64,000 nt of DNA from assembly GCF_002278035.1 (NCBI RefSeq), contig NZ_CP022603.1, positions 1,307,501 to 1,371,500 on the forward strand. The letters run 5' to 3'. How positions within the stretch are numbered: position 1 is the first letter of the stretch; every line of letters begins with the position of its first letter. The position numbers and the translations under genes are program-made. The notes under the pieces were generated by a model. The model was not told the DNA's origin, ran no database searches, and worked only from the letters and a program-made list of their open reading frames with translations. This DNA is from Ochrobactrum quorumnocens. GTDB taxonomy: Bacteria > Pseudomonadota > Alphaproteobacteria > Rhizobiales > Rhizobiaceae. Positions 61,104 through 64,000 of this stretch are shown piece after piece.

Positions 61104-61706
61104 GTGATCAACAGTAAGAAATTGTCTTGCAGAATTGCGTTTGGTCTAAGCTTGGTATCCCTGCTTTTTTCTCAAACTCTGGCCGCGTCATCGAACTCGG
61201 GTGATCTATCTGCCAAGGAGCGTACTGAACTGCAGCAGTCCGCCGGTATCAGTTGCGATGCAAAAAATAATAATGATTGCACTGCCGGCAATATTGAAAG
61301 CGGCGATTATTACAACGTGCGGATCTATAGCGATTGCGCAATTGCAGCTTACTTTGGTCGGATAAACGAGAAGCCTGTGTCTTTGCGGAAAGATGTCGCG
61401 ACAACAGGTACGGAAGGTAAAACAGAAGGGGCGTTGGCACCCGAACAATTGGTTTGCATCAAGGCGGCCGCGCAAGTGAACGCCACAGATAAAGAGTATT
61501 ACGTCATGGCGCTCCCGATGGACCATGGTCCAGAGTGTAAAGGCGAAGAGCTGTGCAAGAAGCCCCGGTCACTTCCTGAAAACTATCAAAAGACGATGGG
61601 TAACTGCGAGATGGACAGCCAGAATAACTATCGCGGCTGTCCGCAGGGATGGATTTTTGCAAATGAAATGGAAGCCTATTCAAATGGGCTACCGGGTGCA
61701 CAATAA
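61104..61706 (+). CDS. Hypothetical cysteine-rich secreted protein
   Basis: 200 residues opening at a GTG with a GGAG site. A signal peptide (FGLSLVSLLFSQTLAASS) is clear. The mature part has eight cysteines (SCDAKNNNDC, SDCAIAA, LVCIKAA, PECKGEELCKKP, GNCEMD, RGCPQGW), suggesting several disulfides in the periplasm. I recognise no family. It stands alone between an ABC operon end and a convergent ABC locus. Confidence 0.75.
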   Translation: MINSKKLSCRIAFGLSLVSLLFSQTLAASSNSGDLSAKERTELQQSAGISCDAKNNNDCTAGNIESGDYYNVRIYSDCAIAAYFGRINEKPVSLRKDVATTGTEGKTEGALAPEQLVCIKAAAQVNATDKEYYVMALPMDHGPECKGEELCKKPRSLPENYQKTMGNCEMDSQNNYRGCPQGWIFANEMEAYSNGLPGAQ

Positions 61707-61756
61707 CTGATTGCACCGCAGCGAACCGTACCTAATCGCCCAGCCGCTTTTCTAAT

Positions 61757-63034
61757 TCACGAACGCAAAGCTGATGCCGCACTCATGCGGAGCGCCATCA
61801 GTGCGGGGACCAGCGAAACCACCGCCGCAACTATGATAAAGCCCACGGCAAGCCAGACATCGCTCATCGCGAATTCCACTGGCATTCTAACCGCCGTGGT
61901 TGCCGTGAGCCATGATGTGATAGCGCGAGCAACAGCATAGCCGATTGCCAGTCCCAGGCAGATTCCCAGCAGCAGCAGGAAGAACAGCTCGCCCCAGACG
62001 ATTGCCATGATAGAGCGAACCGGCGCACCCAGCGCGCGCAATGCGCCGATCTGGCGTTTGCGCACGCCGATATGCATGACAGCAACCAGCAGCAAGGCGA
62101 AAACCACAATGCCTTGCGTGCCGACAGCTATGCCGAGCAGCAGACTGCGGGCATCGCCCAGCGTCGAATAAAGCCTTGTGAGAACCTCTGCCGGAAAGAT
62201 CGCCAATGTGCGGTCAGAGCGATATTCCTGCCGCAGCCGATAAGCATCTGCAATGGTTCTGGGTTTTACGAGAATGGCCGGAACGCCGGGGCTATCGGCA
62301 TCGAACGCCTCGTCAAGCGGCGCATCGACGTCAATCTCGTGATCATGATCATGCAACTTTTCATTGACCAGAACGCCAAATCCGTTGCCCGACTTTTCAA
62401 CATGATCAGTATGGTCGTGCTCTTCATGCGCTTCCATGCCATGCAGCTGCCATACCGTGCGAATTGGCACAAGAATGGCACGATCCCACGCCGTTCCAGT
62501 CGGCGCCATTTTTCCAGCTACTTGATAGCTGACTTCACTATGCGCGTGTCCGCCGGTTTCGACAGTGCCGTGCATTGGGTTGACCCTGGCACCAACAGGC
62601 AAATCAACTGCGGAACCGATCACCGCCTCGCCCAAACGCGCGAACTGCGCACCTTCGGCGAGCTGCGGAGACAAGGCAGAAATGAGCGCGGTTGTTGTGC
62701 CGACAATCGGAAAGCCCATGGCGCTGTCGCCAAAGCCGATAGGTGCCGCGAAAGCCACGCGGCTGTCATTGGCGAGCTTGCCCAGCATGTCGCCAGACAT
62801 AAGCGGCAAGGGCGACGGCTGCAGAAAGACAGACGACAATGTGAGCTGCGTGTCGCTTCCTGCCGCACCGATCACCAGATCGAATTTATCTGACGCGCGC
62901 GCCGTGCCAAGCCGCACAGCCCGTTCCTGCAAGGTAACGACCGAGCTTAGAGCAACCGACAGCGCCAACAGCACGATGATCGCAACGGCACCGCTCCAGA
63001 AACGGCGCAGATCGGCAAGAATGAATGCGATCAT
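61757..63034 (-). CDS. FtsX-type ABC permease with His-rich periplasmic loop
   Basis: A 425-residue MacB/LolC-like permease: one N-terminal helix, a large periplasmic domain, then three helices (IVVFALLLVAVMHIGVRKRQ, GELFFLLLLGICLGLAIGYA, VAVGFIIVAAVVSLVPALMA-like). The periplasmic part has two His/Asp/Glu-rich patches, HGMEAHEEHDHTDHVEKSG and KLHDHDHEID, near residues 199-235, which suggest metal binding. Paired with the ATPase at 63031 (4-nt overlap). Confidence 0.85.
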   Translation of the reverse strand: MIAFILADLRRFWSGAVAIIVLLALSVALSSVVTLQERAVRLGTARASDKFDLVIGAAGSDTQLTLSSVFLQPSPLPLMSGDMLGKLANDSRVAFAAPIGFGDSAMGFPIVGTTTALISALSPQLAEGAQFARLGEAVIGSAVDLPVGARVNPMHGTVETGGHAHSEVSYQVAGKMAPTGTAWDRAILVPIRTVWQLHGMEAHEEHDHTDHVEKSGNGFGVLVNEKLHDHDHEIDVDAPLDEAFDADSPGVPAILVKPRTIADAYRLRQEYRSDRTLAIFPAEVLTRLYSTLGDARSLLLGIAVGTQGIVVFALLLVAVMHIGVRKRQIGALRALGAPVRSIMAIVWGELFFLLLLGICLGLAIGYAVARAITSWLTATTAVRMPVEFAMSDVWLAVGFIIVAAVVSLVPALMALRMSAASALRS

Positions 63035-63741
63035 GACAATTCCATCTCCGCACTGTCGCTGACAATCTTTCCACCTTCGAGACGAATGCGGCGCTGCAAA
63101 TATTGCATCAGCTGCGGATCATGCGTGACAACAACCAGTGTCGCCTTTTCCTCGATCGCAAGCCGCACCAGAAGCTCGGCAACATCGGCACCGGTTTTCT
63201 GATCAAGGCTTGCGGTCGGCTCATCGGCCACGATGACACCAGGCTTTGAAAGAAGCGCACGCGCAATGGCCACGCGCTGCATCTCGCCACGCGACAGTGT
63301 TTCGCTATGTTGGGCGGGACGCGCAATTCCGACTGTCTCAAGCAGTTGAAGAGCACGCTCGCGATCAGCAGTTTTCACGCCACGGCTTAGTTTGAGCGGC
63401 AAAAGCACATTGGCGAGTGCTGACAGGCCGGGAAATAGATAAAAATCCTGCAGCACCAGCCCGATATTCCGCGCACGAAACGCATCGCGCTTGAAGGTAG
63501 ACAAGCTGCTGATTTCCGTTTCGCCCCAGACGACTTTCCCGCTCTTCACAGGCTCAAGGCCGGTTATGACATTGACCAGCGTGCTTTTGCCCGAGCCGGA
63601 TGCTCCAGTGATCGCCAGATGACCGCCAGCAATCAGGTTGAATTTTTCAATGGAAAGGACAGGCAACGCAAGCCCCGGAAATCGCACTTCCAGATTGGCA
63701 ATATCGAGCGAAAGCCCGGAGGGCTTGGCGAGCATCATCAT
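63031..63741 (-). CDS. ABC transporter ATPase (LolD/MacB type)
   Basis: 236 residues: Walker A GASGSGKST near residue 40, signature [15 protein letters not shown] near 148, Walker B VIVADEPTASLDQ near 168 and VTHDPQ. The LSRGE signature (instead of LSGGQ) is a known variant of this class. It is coupled to the permease by a 4-nt overlap and to the preceding DUF3299-like gene by an overlapping stop/start. Confidence 0.9.
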   Translation of the reverse strand: MMMLAKPSGLSLDIANLEVRFPGLALPVLSIEKFNLIAGGHLAITGASGSGKSTLVNVITGLEPVKSGKVVWGETEISSLSTFKRDAFRARNIGLVLQDFYLFPGLSALANVLLPLKLSRGVKTADRERALQLLETVGIARPAQHSETLSRGEMQRVAIARALLSKPGVIVADEPTASLDQKTGADVAELLVRLAIEEKATLVVVTHDPQLMQYLQRRIRLEGGKIVSDSAEMELS

Positions 63742-64000
63742 CAGACCGTTTTGAAAGAAGCGTTACGCAGGCGAAGCTGACTGACAAAGCCGGTTTCAGG
63801 ATCAGTCCACGAGCCATATTCCAGCGTGCCGCGCGTCAGGATCGGCGCGTTAAACTGCACAAATGTCTGTTTGGATGCCAGATAAACGACCATGATATTA
63901 TCCGGCCAATCGGAATCTGACGAGCAGAACGGGCAGATCGACATCGGAATTTCGGTCAGAACAAAGAAATTCGCTTCCGCCTTCAATGGCGGCGCCATGA
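63741..64000 (-). CDS. DUF3299-like protein, cut by the window end
   Basis: At least 85 codons of the C-terminal part: FFVLTEIPMSICPFCSSDSD, then NIMVVYL, RGTLEYGSWTDPETGFVSQL and a stop. The CPFC pair and layout resemble DUF3299 proteins found in Zrg-type zinc loci. The ATG at 63998 is probably internal, since the gene most likely continues outside the window. Confidence 0.6.
   Translation of the reverse strand, partial: MAPPLKAEANFFVLTEIPMSICPFCSSDSDWPDNIMVVYLASKQTFVQFNAPILTRGTLEYGSWTDPETGFVSQLRLRNASFKTV

Noticed and set aside
1..64000. CRISPR arrays, tRNA or rRNA genes
   Set aside because: No regularly spaced direct repeats, tRNA cloverleaf or rRNA segments were seen.

Overview
The window looks like a secondary-replicon segment of a Brucellaceae alphaproteobacterium, most likely the Brucella/Ochrobactrum group. 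The evidence is the gene content (pseudoazurin, copper nitrite reductase, norCBQD, NnrR, paired Lrp-controlled arginine-type ABC operons) and several copies of a palindromic intergenic repeat of about 100 bp resembling the Bru-RS repeats of Brucella. All assignments come from reading motifs and gene order; no database search was possible.

Layout. (1) 0-3.5 kb: pseudoazurin with a perfect FNR-type box, an SbmA/YddA-like ABC exporter, and a decayed IS6-family transposase tail. (2) 3.5-7.9 kb: a LuxR-type regulator divergent from an SDR dehydrogenase, an aldonolactone/alditol-oxidase-like flavoprotein and an EutH-family transporter, a combination I do not recognise as a described pathway. (3) 8.2-13.2 kb: amino-sugar catabolism (cutC, a regulator with an RpiR-like head and a DeoR-like sensor, an AgaS-type SIS enzyme, a ROK kinase, nagA). 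(4) 13.4-28.8 kb: arginine-family catabolism in two mirrored modules. One operon has a CtlX-like hydrolase, DDAH, an ABC importer and an M20 amidohydrolase. The other has an ABC importer, a RocB-like protein and ornithine cyclodeaminase. Each is divergent from its own Lrp-type regulator, and a ProP-like transporter follows. The expected flow is methylarginine/arginine to citrulline, to ornithine, to proline.

(5) 28.8-50.2 kb: an anaerobic respiration island. ubiD-ubiX and ubiT-ubiU-ubiV (oxygen-independent ubiquinone synthesis) share a divergent perfect FNR box. Then come norCBQD with a DUF2478 gene, norEF, a 51-residue membrane protein on a shared NnrR-type box, a DUF2249 / 12-helix membrane protein / double DUF2249 / DUF59 operon, nirK-nirV and nnrR. 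The island is interrupted at 43129-46954 by an IS6-family element whose transposase is split around a MocR-type regulator and a BenE-type transporter. The element has matching 15-bp ends and an imperfect 8-bp target duplication.

(6) 50.2-54.9 kb: a DUF1194 protein, a divergent LuxR response regulator / hybrid histidine kinase pair, and a TerC-family protein whose leader can hide its ribosome-binding site. (7) 55-61 kb: a DeoR-regulated sugar ABC importer with a PfkB kinase. (8) 61.1-64 kb: an unrecognised cysteine-rich secreted protein, then an FtsX-type permease with a His-rich loop, its ATPase and a DUF3299-like protein running off the window, possibly a Zrg-like zinc locus.
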